Assembly: GCA_963733765.1 (NCBI GenBank)
Contig: CAVTEI010000003.1
Span: forward strand, 868,001 to 932,000
Source: DATKAS01 sp963733765
GTDB lineage: Bacteria > Actinomycetota > Acidimicrobiia > Acidimicrobiales > DATKAS01
Direction of reading: 5' to 3'
Length of the DNA: 64,000 nt
Below are positions 23,255 to 31,518 of the stretch, in pieces; the first letter of the stretch is position 1, and each line of letters begins with the position of its first letter. The translations under genes were made by a program, and so were the position numbers. The notes beneath the pieces are model-generated. The model ran no database searches, was not told the origin of the DNA, and saw only the letters and a program-made list of their open reading frames with translations.

Positions 23255-24520
23255 ATGACAAGCAACGCAGCCTGGTTCGAGCGCGCACAAACGGTGATCC
23301 CCGGCGGGGTGAACTCACCGGTCCGCGCGTTCCGGTCGGTCGGTGGCATCCCCTACTTCGTGGATCGCGCCGAGGGCGGGTACGTCTGGGATGTCGAGGG
23401 CAAGCGCTACACGGACTTCGTGCAGAGCTATGGCGCGATCATCCTTGGCCACGCGCACCCGAAGGTCGTCGAGGCGGTGCGCAAGGCCGCCGGTGCCGGC
23501 ACGTCGTACGGAGCGCCGACGGCGCGCGAGGTGCTGCTCGCGGAGGCCATCTGCGAACGGGTGCCGAGCTGTGAGCGCGTGCGCATGGTCAACAGCGGCA
23601 CCGAGGCGACCATGACGGTGCTGCGCGTCGCCCGCGGATACACAGGCCGAAACAAGGTGGTGAAGTTCGCCGGCAACTACCACGGGCACGGCGACGCGCT
23701 GCTCGCGGCTGGGGGGAGTGGGGTCGCGACGCTCGGGTTGTCGGGCTCGGCGGGCGTGCCCGACCTTGCTGTCGCGCAAACCATCGTCGCTCCGTACAAC
23801 CAGGTGCCCCACCTCGACGACGACGTCGCGTGTGTGATCGTCGAGCCGGTCGCCGCGAACATGGGCCTTGTCCCGCCCGCCCCCGGATTCCTCGAAGGCC
23901 TGCGGCGCGCCTGCGACGACGCGGGTGCGCTGCTGGTGTTCGACGAGGTCATCACCGGGTTCCGGCTCGGACCCGGCGGCGCCCAAGCGCACTACGGCGT
24001 GACGCCTGACCTCAGCTGCTTCGGGAAGGTGATCGGCGGCGGTCTCCCAGTCGGGGCGTTCGGCGGGCGAGCCGAGATCATGGACGTGCTCGCACCCATC
24101 GGTCCCGTGTACCAAGCCGGAACGCTCTCGGGGAACCCGCTCGCGACCGCGGCGGGCCTAGCAGTGCTGGCTGAGCTCGACGAGGGCGCCTACATGATGT
24201 TGGAAGGACGCGCCGCGCAGCTCGCCGCGTGGCTGAGCGACGTCATCGGCGAGGCGGGACTCCCGATCACGGTTCCGTGCGTCGGTCCGCTGCTCGGGCT
24301 CCACTTCGCGTCGGAGCCCGCCGTCGACTACGACGGTGCGAAGCGAACCGACGAGAAGATTTACGCGGCGTTCTTCCACGCGATGCTCGATCGTGGCGTG
24401 GCGTTTGCGCCTGGCCCATACGAGATCGCGTTTCCGAGCCTCGCGCACTCGAAGGACGAGCTCGAGCGGGTCGCCGATCTCGCGAGCGCAGCAGCGCAGG
24501 AAGTGGCGGCGACGCTCTGA
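23255..24520 (+). CDS. hemL: Glutamate-1-semialdehyde 2,1-aminomutase
   Basis: A 421-residue PLP enzyme that converts glutamate-1-semialdehyde to aminolevulinate, completing the C5 route begun by HemA. Motifs are PGGVNSPVRAFRSVGG, VNSGTEATM, NYHGHGD, FDEVITGFR and the PLP lysine in CFGKVIGGGLPVGAFGG. HemA, C, D, B and L together cover glutamyl-tRNA to uroporphyrinogen III. The ATG lies just after the hemB stop. Confidence 0.95.
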   Translation: MTSNAAWFERAQTVIPGGVNSPVRAFRSVGGIPYFVDRAEGGYVWDVEGKRYTDFVQSYGAIILGHAHPKVVEAVRKAAGAGTSYGAPTAREVLLAEAICERVPSCERVRMVNSGTEATMTVLRVARGYTGRNKVVKFAGNYHGHGDALLAAGGSGVATLGLSGSAGVPDLAVAQTIVAPYNQVPHLDDDVACVIVEPVAANMGLVPPAPGFLEGLRRACDDAGALLVFDEVITGFRLGPGGAQAHYGVTPDLSCFGKVIGGGLPVGAFGGRAEIMDVLAPIGPVYQAGTLSGNPLATAAGLAVLAELDEGAYMMLEGRAAQLAAWLSDVIGEAGLPITVPCVGPLLGLHFASEPAVDYDGAKRTDEKIYAAFFHAMLDRGVAFAPGPYEIAFPSLAHSKDELERVADLASAAAQEVAATL

Positions 24521-24532
24521 TCGCGCGCTGAC

Positions 24533-24538
24533 TACGGT
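24533..24538 (+). promoter_or_regulatory. -10 box of zwf (leaderless)
   Basis: TACGGT, six bases, then ATG; it suggests zwf has its own promoter rather than only read-through from the heme genes. Confidence 0.45.
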
Positions 24539-24544
24539 GCGGCC

Positions 24545-25933
24545 ATGGCAGAACCGCAGAGCGATGCGTTGGTCCTGTTCGGCATCACAGGGGACCTTGC
24601 CAAGAAGAAGCTCCTGCCCGCGGTGTACCACCTCGCCCAGCGCGATCGCCTGCCTTCGACGGTCATCGGCGTCGCGTCACGCCAGCTGCCGGAAGGCCAG
24701 CTCGAGCAGCGACTGCGCGAGGCGGTGTCCGCCGTCGAGCCGGCGATCGACGAAGACGTGCTCGAGAACGTGTGCAAGCGGCTCAAGTACGTGTCGGGCG
24801 ACTATCGCGAATCATCGACATTCGCACTGTTGAAGGATGCGCTGAACGGCGCGCAACATCCGCTGTACTTCCTTGCCATCCCGCCGAGTCTCTTTGACGA
24901 CGTCGCGCAGGGTCTGCAGACCCAAGGCATCAATGCCGGCGCCCGCGTGGTGGTCGAGAAGCCGTTCGGTCGCGACCTCCAATCAGCCGAGGAGCTGAAC
25001 GCGATCCTGCACAACGTCTTTCCCGAGGAATCGATCTACCGCATCGACCACTTCCTCGGGAAGGAATCGGTCGAGAACCTCTTGGTCTTCCGTTTCGCGA
25101 ACTCGTTGCTCGAACCGGTGTGGAACAACCACTACATCAACTGCGTGCAGATCACGATGGCCGAAGCGTTCGGCGTCGAGGGTCGCGGCAAGTTCTACGA
25201 AGAGGTCGGCGCGCTGCGCGATGTGGTGCAGAACCACTTGCTGCAGGTGATGGCGCTGCTCGCGCTGGACCCTCCCGTCGACGCGACCGCGAACAGCCTC
25301 GGCGACGAGAAGGTGAAGCTCTTCAAGCAGGTGCGCGCGGTCGATCCCGCAGAGACGGTGCGCGGGCAGTTCCGCGGATACGTCGACGAGGACGGCGTGC
25401 ACGGCGGCTCCGACACCGAGACGTTCGTCGCGCTGCGGCTCTGGATCGACTCGTGGCGCTGGGCGGGCGTGCCGTTTCTCATCCGCACCGGCAAGGCTCT
25501 CGCCGGCACCGCGCTCGAAGCGGTCATCGAGTTCAAGCGGCCGCCCCGGTTGTTCTTCAAGCAGCCCGGCACGCCGTTGCCCGACCCGAACCACCTGCGC
25601 TTCCGGCTCGGCAAGAACGACGGCATCACGATGCACCTCCAGGCCAAGGCGCCCGGCGAGCGCATGGTGACGAAGCAGGTCGACCTGCAGGTGAACTACG
25701 ACCAGGTGTTCGGCGCTCGGCAAGAGGCGTACGAACGGCTCATCGACGACGCAATCGCGGGCGACCGCACGAGGTTCGGCCGCGAGGACAGCCTCATCGA
25801 GCAGTGGCGCATCATCGACCCACTCCTCCGCCATCCCGAACCCGTGCACCTCTACACCAAGGGCACCTGGGGCCCCGAAGCCGCGGCCCGCCTCGCCTCC
25901 AACGGCAGCAGCTGGTACGAACCGATCTTCTAG
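24545..25933 (+). CDS. zwf: Glucose-6-phosphate 1-dehydrogenase
   Basis: A 462-residue enzyme of the oxidative pentose phosphate pathway that oxidises glucose-6-phosphate with NAD(P)+. Motifs are LFGITGDLAKKKLLPAVY (nucleotide binding), VVEKPFGRDL and the active-site YRIDHFLGKESVENLLVFRF. It is slightly shorter than the usual 480-510 residues but complete. No pgl or gnd gene is adjacent. The stop shares a CTAG tetranucleotide with the stop of the convergent reductase gene. Confidence 0.95.
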   Translation: MAEPQSDALVLFGITGDLAKKKLLPAVYHLAQRDRLPSTVIGVASRQLPEGQLEQRLREAVSAVEPAIDEDVLENVCKRLKYVSGDYRESSTFALLKDALNGAQHPLYFLAIPPSLFDDVAQGLQTQGINAGARVVVEKPFGRDLQSAEELNAILHNVFPEESIYRIDHFLGKESVENLLVFRFANSLLEPVWNNHYINCVQITMAEAFGVEGRGKFYEEVGALRDVVQNHLLQVMALLALDPPVDATANSLGDEKVKLFKQVRAVDPAETVRGQFRGYVDEDGVHGGSDTETFVALRLWIDSWRWAGVPFLIRTGKALAGTALEAVIEFKRPPRLFFKQPGTPLPDPNHLRFRLGKNDGITMHLQAKAPGERMVTKQVDLQVNYDQVFGARQEAYERLIDDAIAGDRTRFGREDSLIEQWRIIDPLLRHPEPVHLYTKGTWGPEAAARLASNGSSWYEPIF

Positions 25934-27168
25934 CGGTCGGGGAAGGCGCGGGCGAGGGCGGCGGCGGCTTTGTAGGCCGCCTCGGCGGGGCCGAGCTCGT
26001 CGGGCCGCAGCAGGTTCGCCATGATCCGCAGCACCCACTCCATGAGCGTGCGGCTGCGCATGCCGACACGAGTGAGCTCGCGCATGAGTGCCGGTCGTCC
26101 GATCACGACCGCGAACAGCCGCGCGACCTTGAAGTACAAGCCGTACTCGGCGTCGAGCAGCTTGTCGTACTGCTGCAGGGCGAGGCCGTCCCCCGTGGAC
26201 AGTGCCTCGTGGAGCACCTGCGCTGCGAGCCGGCCGGTCTCGTACGCGTAGTCGATGCCCTCACCGTTGAACGGGTTGACGGTGCCCGCGGCGTCGCCGA
26301 CGACGAGGAAGGTCGGGCCCACCTTCGGGCCGACCGAACCGCCCATCGGCAACCGGCCGCCCGTGGGTTCGCCCACGGCGGTGTCCGCCGAGATCTCCCA
26401 GTACGCCGGTGCGGTCGCGACGTACTCGTTCAGGAGGTGAGTCGTGTTCACGCTGCGGTAGTCGCGGAACGTGGAGAGCAGGCCGACGCCGACGTTCACA
26501 CAGCCGTCGCCGACCGGGAAGATCCACCCGTAGCCGGGCAGCGCGTTGCCGTTGCGATCCTTGACGTCGAGCGCGCTCTCGATCCAGGGGTCGGCGTGCA
26601 GCGGGCTCTCGAAGTAGCCCCGGATCGCCATGCCCTGCGGATAGGCACGGTCGCGCGACGTGCCGATCGCGCGACCGAATCGAGAGTTCGCGCCGTCGGC
26701 GACCACGACGTAGTCAGCCCGCACCTCCTCTCCGTGGACGATCGCGCCGCGCACGAGCCCGCGGTCGATGATCGGCGCGGTCGCCTCGGCGTCCTCCCAG
26801 ACGGTCGCTCCGGCCTTCACCGCGATCTCCGCGACCAGCTGGTCGAGATCGCGCCGGCGCACGACATACCCGAACGACGGAAGGTCGGGGTGCTCAGGCC
26901 ACTCGAGCTCGAGCGTGATGCCGTGGGCGAGGGCGCGCAGTCCGTTGAATCTGTGGAAGTCCTCGAGACGTTCGCCGAGGCCCATGTCGTGGAGCTGGCG
27001 CACCGCGCGGGGTGTGAGCCCGTCGCCGCATGTCTTTTCTCGGGGGAAGGTCTTCTTCTCCACGACGAGGACGTCGTGACCGGCCGACGCGAGCCAGTAC
27101 GCGGTTGCCGCCCCCGCGGGACCGCCGCCGACCACGAGCACCTCGTGGCGGGCGGACGTCGCAGGCAT
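25930..27168 (-). CDS. Geranylgeranyl reductase-family FAD protein, likely menaquinone reductase (MenJ type)
   Basis: A 412-residue flavoprotein. The FAD site is VLVVGGGPAGAATAYWLA; other motifs are REKTCGDGLTPRAVRQL, VVADGANSRFGRAIG and VVGDAAGTVNPFNGEGIDYA. This family hydrogenates isoprenoid chains; the mycobacterial member MenJ (Rv0561c) saturates one isoprene of menaquinone. Its stop-start overlap with a cytochrome c gene, next to a quinol oxidation operon and complex I genes, strongly suggests it acts on the respiratory menaquinone here. Substrate assignment is inference. Confidence 0.75.
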   Translation of the reverse strand: MPATSARHEVLVVGGGPAGAATAYWLASAGHDVLVVEKKTFPREKTCGDGLTPRAVRQLHDMGLGERLEDFHRFNGLRALAHGITLELEWPEHPDLPSFGYVVRRRDLDQLVAEIAVKAGATVWEDAEATAPIIDRGLVRGAIVHGEEVRADYVVVADGANSRFGRAIGTSRDRAYPQGMAIRGYFESPLHADPWIESALDVKDRNGNALPGYGWIFPVGDGCVNVGVGLLSTFRDYRSVNTTHLLNEYVATAPAYWEISADTAVGEPTGGRLPMGGSVGPKVGPTFLVVGDAAGTVNPFNGEGIDYAYETGRLAAQVLHEALSTGDGLALQQYDKLLDAEYGLYFKVARLFAVVIGRPALMRELTRVGMRSRTLMEWVLRIMANLLRPDELGPAEAAYKAAAALARAFPDR

Positions 27169-27905
27169 CAGCCGCCGCTGGCCGTTTCGGTGCCCGCCTC
27201 TGCGGCACCCTCGGTCGTGCAGCCCGGCGGCACCGGATTTTCACCCGACAGCACGACGCGCTCGTAGCAGACGACCGCGTTGATCTCCTCGGCGGTGAGG
27301 ATGTCCTCCCAGGGGGGCATACCGGCCTTGCCGATGCGCGGTCCGCCCGGGCGGTCAGGGTTGCCGTAGGGCTTGCCGATGTAGGGGTCGGAGCCGGTCA
27401 TCACGAAGCTGATCTGATCGGCGATGTCCGGGAACGTCAGCAGCACCTCGCCGTTGCTGAGCTGCTGTCCGATGCCGCCTGCGCTGTTGCCGGCGCCCGT
27501 CGGGAGGTGGCACGACGCGCAGTTCGAGGTGTAGATCTCCTCGCCCTCGGCGAGGGGCCCAGAGATCGTCGCCGACGGCGGCGTGAGAGACCACTGGTAG
27601 ATGAACGCCCACAGTGGGAGGAGCGCGACGACCGGCAAAGCCCAGTACGGGATGCGCTTGCGCCGCATGGCTGCCTGCACGTACTCAGGCGGCGGTGGAG
27701 GTGGCGGCGCGACGACCGCCGGCGGTGCGGGCGGGGGAGGGACCGCGGGGGTCGAGGCCCCGGCGGGCTCAACCGCAGCCGACGCGGCCGGAGCAGCAGC
27801 GGCGGGGGTGGCGGGCGCGTCACCTGCACCTTCGTCCGACGACAGCCCCAACGCCGCGCGGCGCTCTCGCGAGCGCTTGAGCAGGTGCTCGGGGATCTCG
27901 GTCAC
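27168..27905 (-). CDS. Membrane-anchored monoheme cytochrome c
   Basis: A 245-residue protein. It begins MTEIPEHLLKRSRERRAALG, then an Ala/Pro-rich linker with a seven-proline run, one membrane helix (about residues 87-107, WALPVVALLPLWAFIYQW), and an extracytoplasmic cytochrome c domain with the heme motif CASCH (Cys 129) and a distal Met in GKAGMPPW. It probably shuttles electrons from the bc complex. The start is GTG with GGAGGG upstream. The N-terminal motif is shared with the cytochrome b subunit IV-like gene across the divergent promoter. Confidence 0.85.
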   Translation of the reverse strand: MTEIPEHLLKRSRERRAALGLSSDEGAGDAPATPAAAAPAASAAVEPAGASTPAVPPPPAPPAVVAPPPPPPPEYVQAAMRRKRIPYWALPVVALLPLWAFIYQWSLTPPSATISGPLAEGEEIYTSNCASCHLPTGAGNSAGGIGQQLSNGEVLLTFPDIADQISFVMTGSDPYIGKPYGNPDRPGGPRIGKAGMPPWEDILTAEEINAVVCYERVVLSGENPVPPGCTTEGAAEAGTETASGG

Positions 27906-28084
27906 TGCACCCTCCGCGGGCCCGGTGGCGGGAACGTCTTCGGCGACGAATCGGCGGTCACATTAGGCGGCAGTCGCGTCCGCAGTGGAACTGACACCTG
28001 CACAGACATGGCCGTCGTCTTGCGCGCGCCGCGGCGTGCTAGAAGGATCGCCGCAACCCCTGCCAGACCCGGTCGGCGCTGGGG
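27906..28084. other. Intergenic region between divergent cytochrome operons
   Basis: No gene is visible. A minus-strand TAATGT (27960-27965) could be the -10 for the cytochrome c gene. The plus-strand promoter of the bc operon starts at its right end. Confidence 0.4.
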
Positions 28085-28110
28085 TAGAGTGGTTGTGCAT
28101 CCGTTCACGA
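28085..28110 (+). promoter_or_regulatory. bc/nuo operon -10 box with overlapping Rex operator
   Basis: TAGAGT (28085-28090) is followed by TTGTGCATCCGTTCACGA (28093-28110), which matches the Rex consensus TTGTGAA-N4-TTCACAA at 12 of 14 positions. The operator covers the expected transcription start, an ideal repressor position. The -35 region is weak. A leader with AGGAGG at 28132-28137 serves the first gene. Confidence 0.7.
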
Positions 28111-28146
28111 GCGCCCGAGGAACCGGGTGGCGAGGAGGTGGAGGTC

Positions 28147-28575
28147 GTGGTCGCGCTGATCGTCTCCCTCGTCATCACCTTCGCCATGGCGGCGGGCATC
28201 TTCGTATACGCGAAGCGCCGCAAGGTGGGCACGCCGGTCACCTGGGGTGAGGCTGTTCTCGCCGGCACGTACGTGTTCGCACTCCTCTTCATGATCTACG
28301 GCGTCGTGCCGCACCAGTGGCTCACGTACGCCGACACCGACCTTCAGTGGCGCAAGGACTCGATCGTGGCGGGGCCGGGCTCGACGGGCTTCCTCGAGTG
28401 GCTGCCGTTCACCATCACGAAGTACACGCTGCGCGACGTCGTCGTGACGATGATCTACATCGTGTTTTTCGCCCTGCAGATCGCCGCGTGGATGATGTGG
28501 CAGAACCGCGGCAAGACCAAGCCGCTCGCGATCGAGACCTCGACCTACGGCCGTCCACTTGTGAAGGCGAACTAA
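28147..28575 (+). CDS. Three-helix membrane protein, first gene of the bc operon
   Basis: A 142-residue protein with three predicted helices: ALIVSLVITFAMAAGIFVYA, TYVFALLFMIYGVVPHQW and VVVTMIYIVFFALQIAAWMM. A soluble loop containing TDLQWRKDS lies between the last two. I do not recognise a named family. Its position before the ferredoxin and cytochrome b genes suggests an accessory subunit or anchor of the quinol-oxidising complex. The GTG is chosen for AGGAGG nine bases upstream. Confidence 0.65.
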   Translation: MVALIVSLVITFAMAAGIFVYAKRRKVGTPVTWGEAVLAGTYVFALLFMIYGVVPHQWLTYADTDLQWRKDSIVAGPGSTGFLEWLPFTITKYTLRDVVVTMIYIVFFALQIAAWMMWQNRGKTKPLAIETSTYGRPLVKAN

Positions 28576-28577
28576 CG

Positions 28578-28991
28578 ATGGCCCGCACCGACGCCAACCC
28601 GCCGATGCCCGAGTTCCGCGACGACTACACCCTCGTCGAGGTCGACGCCGACTACCTGGCGAAGGCGGTGAAGCCGAAGCAGTTCATCCACATCGACCAG
28701 TCCGAATGCATCATGTGCGAGGGCTGCGTCGACATCTGTCCGTGGAAGTGCATCCACATGGTCACGCCCGACGCGATCGACACGGCGGACAACACCGAGC
28801 TGCCCGGTGTCGATCCTCGCGACCACGTCCTGTTCCTCATCGACGACGACGTGTGCACCCGGTGCGCGCTCTGTGTCGACAGGTGCCCGACCGGAGTCAT
28901 CATCATGGGCAAGGTCGGCGCCGCCGAGAGCGACGGCGACCCGCACATGCGCGACAGCAATCACGGCTACGCCTACGGCATGCGGTTCTAG
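28578..28991 (+). CDS. 2x[4Fe-4S] ferredoxin-type protein
   Basis: A 137-residue soluble protein with two four-cysteine clusters, CIMCEGCVDICPWKC and CTRCALCVDRCPTG, typical of bacterial 8Fe ferredoxins. About 45 extra N-terminal residues (DDYTLVEVDADYLAKAV) and a C-terminal tail flank them. It lies between a membrane protein and cytochrome b in a bc-type operon, not a standard place. It could be a peripheral subunit of the complex or the donor for the second, NADH-module-free complex I further along. Confidence 0.85.
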   Translation: MARTDANPPMPEFRDDYTLVEVDADYLAKAVKPKQFIHIDQSECIMCEGCVDICPWKCIHMVTPDAIDTADNTELPGVDPRDHVLFLIDDDVCTRCALCVDRCPTGVIIMGKVGAAESDGDPHMRDSNHGYAYGMRF

Positions 28992-28999
28992 GAGCGCTC

Positions 29000-29791
29000 G
29001 TGGCCAAGACAGTCGACGACAAGCCGGGAATCGGGGCGAAGATCTCCGAGGCGAACAAGAAGATGGTCTCCACGGTCCAGGGCTCCCAGGCCTGGAACTC
29101 GATCTTCCGACCCGGCTCGATCTTCCGGAAGGGCTACACCGACAGCCCCCGCAACCGGTCGTACGTGATCATGAACTCGGTGCTGTACCACTTGCACCCG
29201 GTCAAGGTGAAGCGCCACGCCGTGAAGGTCAGCTACACCCTGTGCCTCGGCGGTCTGTCGTTTTTCCTCTTCATCCTGCTGACGGTCACCGGCATCTTCT
29301 TGATGTTCTTCTACCGACCGACCACGGCGCAGGCCTGGAACGACATCTACGCGTTGCAGACGTCAGTGACGTTCGGGTTGCTAGTGCGGAACATGCACCG
29401 ATGGGCGGCGCACCTCATGGTGCTGTCGGTGTTCCTGCACATGGCGCGGGTCTTCTACCACGGCGCGTACAAGCCGCCCCGCGAGTTCAACTGGGTCATC
29501 GGCGTGATCCTGCTCACGCTCACGCTGCTGCTGTCGTTCACCGGCTACCTGCTTCCGTGGGACCAGCTCGCGCTCTGGGCGGTCACCGTCGGCACGAACA
29601 TGATCGGGTACACCCCTGTCTTCGGTGACCAAGTGAGGTTCGTGTTACTCGGGGGCGTGGAGATCGGCCCCGAGACGTTGCTGCGTTGGTACGTGCTCCA
29701 CGTGCTCATGTTCCCGTTCATCACCGTCATCTTCATGGCCGTGCACTTCTGGCGGGTCCGTAAGGATGGCGGCATCTCAGGTCCGCTCTAG
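29000..29791 (+). CDS. qcrB: Cytochrome b N-terminal half (b6-type) of the menaquinol:cytochrome c reductase
   Basis: A 263-residue protein corresponding to the four-helix heme-binding half of cytochrome b. Paired heme histidines are in NMHRWAAHLMVLSVFLHMAR and in YVLHVLMFPFITVIFMAVHF. GYLLPWDQLALWAVTVGTNM follows the family pattern at the quinol site. Many actinobacteria have one fused QcrB of over 500 residues; here it is split as in b6f and Bacillus complexes. About 60 soluble residues precede the first helix. GTG is the start, eight bases after the ferredoxin gene. Confidence 0.9.
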   Translation: MAKTVDDKPGIGAKISEANKKMVSTVQGSQAWNSIFRPGSIFRKGYTDSPRNRSYVIMNSVLYHLHPVKVKRHAVKVSYTLCLGGLSFFLFILLTVTGIFLMFFYRPTTAQAWNDIYALQTSVTFGLLVRNMHRWAAHLMVLSVFLHMARVFYHGAYKPPREFNWVIGVILLTLTLLLSFTGYLLPWDQLALWAVTVGTNMIGYTPVFGDQVRFVLLGGVEIGPETLLRWYVLHVLMFPFITVIFMAVHFWRVRKDGGISGPL

Positions 29792-29810
29792 GCCCGGAGA
29801 AGAGTCACCG

Positions 29811-30623
29811 ATGACCGAGATCCCCGAACATCTCCGTAAGCGAGCCGAGGAGGCCCGCGCGAAGGCCGCGGCGGCAGCCGGTGCTGCGCCCGCCGAGCCC
29901 GCGGCCGCGTCCGACGCGCCCGCGGCACCCGCAGCGCCAGCGGCAGGCGGCGACGCGCCAGCGGCAAGCGCCGAAGAGTCGCGGATCCCGGCGCACCTGC
30001 TCGAGCGCAGCAAAGCGGCGCGGGCGAAGTCCGAGGGCGAGCCCGCCGAGGTGGCGGTCCCCGCTGGCGTCGCAGCGGCCACCACCGCCGTCGCGACCGC
30101 GCCACCTCCCGTCGCGGCCGGTCCGGGTGGCCACACCCAGCGACTGCTGACCGTCGTCAAGGCGGGTTCGATCCAAGATGTGAAGGCGACGCCAGTCGAC
30201 AAGGTCCACGTGTGGCCGCACCTGCTCGCGATCGAGTTCGTCGCGTCGCTGCTCTGCACCGCGTTCACCTTCGTGTTCTCGGTGTTCGTGAACGCGCCGC
30301 TGCTCGAGCTCGCCAACACCAACCAGACACCGAACCCCTCCAAGGCGCCGTGGTACTTCCTCGGCCTGCAGGAGCTGCTCACCATGTTCCATCCGATGGT
30401 GGCCGGCGTCACGATCCCCGGCATGGGCATCTTCGTGCTGATGCTCGCGCCGTACATGGACCGCAACCCGAGCAACAAGCCCGAGGACCGCAAGTTCGCG
30501 ATCGTCCTCATGACGATCTTCCTCATGTTCTGGGCCGTGCTCGTGATCATCGGCTCGTTCTTCCGCGGACCCGGGTTCAACTTCGTGTTCCCGTGGCGCG
30601 CGGGCATCTTCTTCGATCTGTAG
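29811..30623 (+). CDS. Cytochrome b C-terminal half (subunit IV-like) with Ala-rich extension
   Basis: A 270-residue protein. The last 150 residues form three helices with PNPSKAPWYFLGLQELL, the quinol-oxidation site region (PEWY equivalent reads APWY). The first 120 residues are a low-complexity Ala/Pro stretch with two copies of a short motif: MTEIPEHLRKRAEEARAK at the N-terminus and RIPAHLLERSKAARAK at residues 58-73. The first is nearly the same as the N-terminus of the divergent cytochrome c. The extension may be a docking segment. I chose the ATG at the motif; the upstream frame overlaps qcrB. Confidence 0.85.
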   Translation: MTEIPEHLRKRAEEARAKAAAAAGAAPAEPAAASDAPAAPAAPAAGGDAPAASAEESRIPAHLLERSKAARAKSEGEPAEVAVPAGVAAATTAVATAPPPVAAGPGGHTQRLLTVVKAGSIQDVKATPVDKVHVWPHLLAIEFVASLLCTAFTFVFSVFVNAPLLELANTNQTPNPSKAPWYFLGLQELLTMFHPMVAGVTIPGMGIFVLMLAPYMDRNPSNKPEDRKFAIVLMTIFLMFWAVLVIIGSFFRGPGFNFVFPWRAGIFFDL

Positions 30624-30633
30624 TGAGGCACAG

Positions 30634-31518
30634 ATGAGCGCAAGTGCCGTTCTGGCCATCGCGATCCCGATCATCGTCATCATCGCCGTCGTCGGTGTGA
30701 TCGCCGCTGTGCGGCGACGCGACACGCACGAAGCGACCGGCAGCCTGTCGCGTGAGACCCGCCGGCGCGACAAGTCCGACTCGCCTCTGCTCCCGGATCC
30801 GCCCCACGAGCCGAGTGGTCGCGAGGTCGAAGCCGCCGCGGCCGCGGCCCGTCAGGGTGGCGGCACGGCTGTGATGCTCGCGGAAGCGGCGCCACCGGCT
30901 CCGTACGTTCCGCTCGACCCCGAGACCGTGGCCGTGACGCGCCGGCAGTTCTTCAATCGGGGCATCGTCACGTTGATGATCCTGGCCCTCTCCGGCTTCG
31001 GCGCGTCGATCCTCGCGTTCCTGTGGCCCAAGCTCTCGGGCGGGTTCGGCTCGCGGATCAACATCGGCAGCGTCGAGGACGTCAACGGGGCGATCGAGGC
31101 CGGCGACGGGTTCTTCTACGTGCCCGAGGGTCGGTCGTGGGTCACGAACTACCCGGTCGACGCAGTCCCGAAGGCCGAGGCGTCGGGCGTGTACCCAGAA
31201 CCGGTGCTCGAGGGGATGCGCGCCGGTTTCAACGCTCTCTATCAGAAGTGCCCGCACCTCGGCTGCCGTGTGCCGCAGTGCATCACCTCGCAGTGGTTCG
31301 AGTGCCCATGCCACGGTTCGCAGTACAACCAGGTCGGCGAGAAGAAGGGTGGCCCGGCGCCGCGCGGCATGGACCGGTTCGGTGTCACCGTGGCCGACGG
31401 CGTCGTCAGCATTGACACCGGCCAGGTCTTCGAGGGACCGCCGATCGGCACGAACACCACCGGGCAAGAGGCCGAGGGGCCGCACTGCATCGACAGCGCC
31501 GGCGGCGGTGAGCATTGA
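30634..31518 (+). CDS. qcrA: Rieske iron-sulfur protein
   Basis: A 294-residue protein. It has an N-terminal helix (about residues 4-26), a charged linker, then RRQFFNRG (twin Arg at 103-104) directly before a second helix, and a C-terminal Rieske domain with CPHLGC and CPCHGSQYN binding a [2Fe-2S] cluster through two Cys and two His. The extra CRVPQC cysteines can form the usual disulfide. The Arg-Arg before the last helix resembles the Tat motif of Streptomyces QcrA, whose last helix is moved by Tat after cluster insertion. Confidence 0.9.
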   Translation: MSASAVLAIAIPIIVIIAVVGVIAAVRRRDTHEATGSLSRETRRRDKSDSPLLPDPPHEPSGREVEAAAAAARQGGGTAVMLAEAAPPAPYVPLDPETVAVTRRQFFNRGIVTLMILALSGFGASILAFLWPKLSGGFGSRINIGSVEDVNGAIEAGDGFFYVPEGRSWVTNYPVDAVPKAEASGVYPEPVLEGMRAGFNALYQKCPHLGCRVPQCITSQWFECPCHGSQYNQVGEKKGGPAPRGMDRFGVTVADGVVSIDTGQVFEGPPIGTNTTGQEAEGPHCIDSAGGGEH

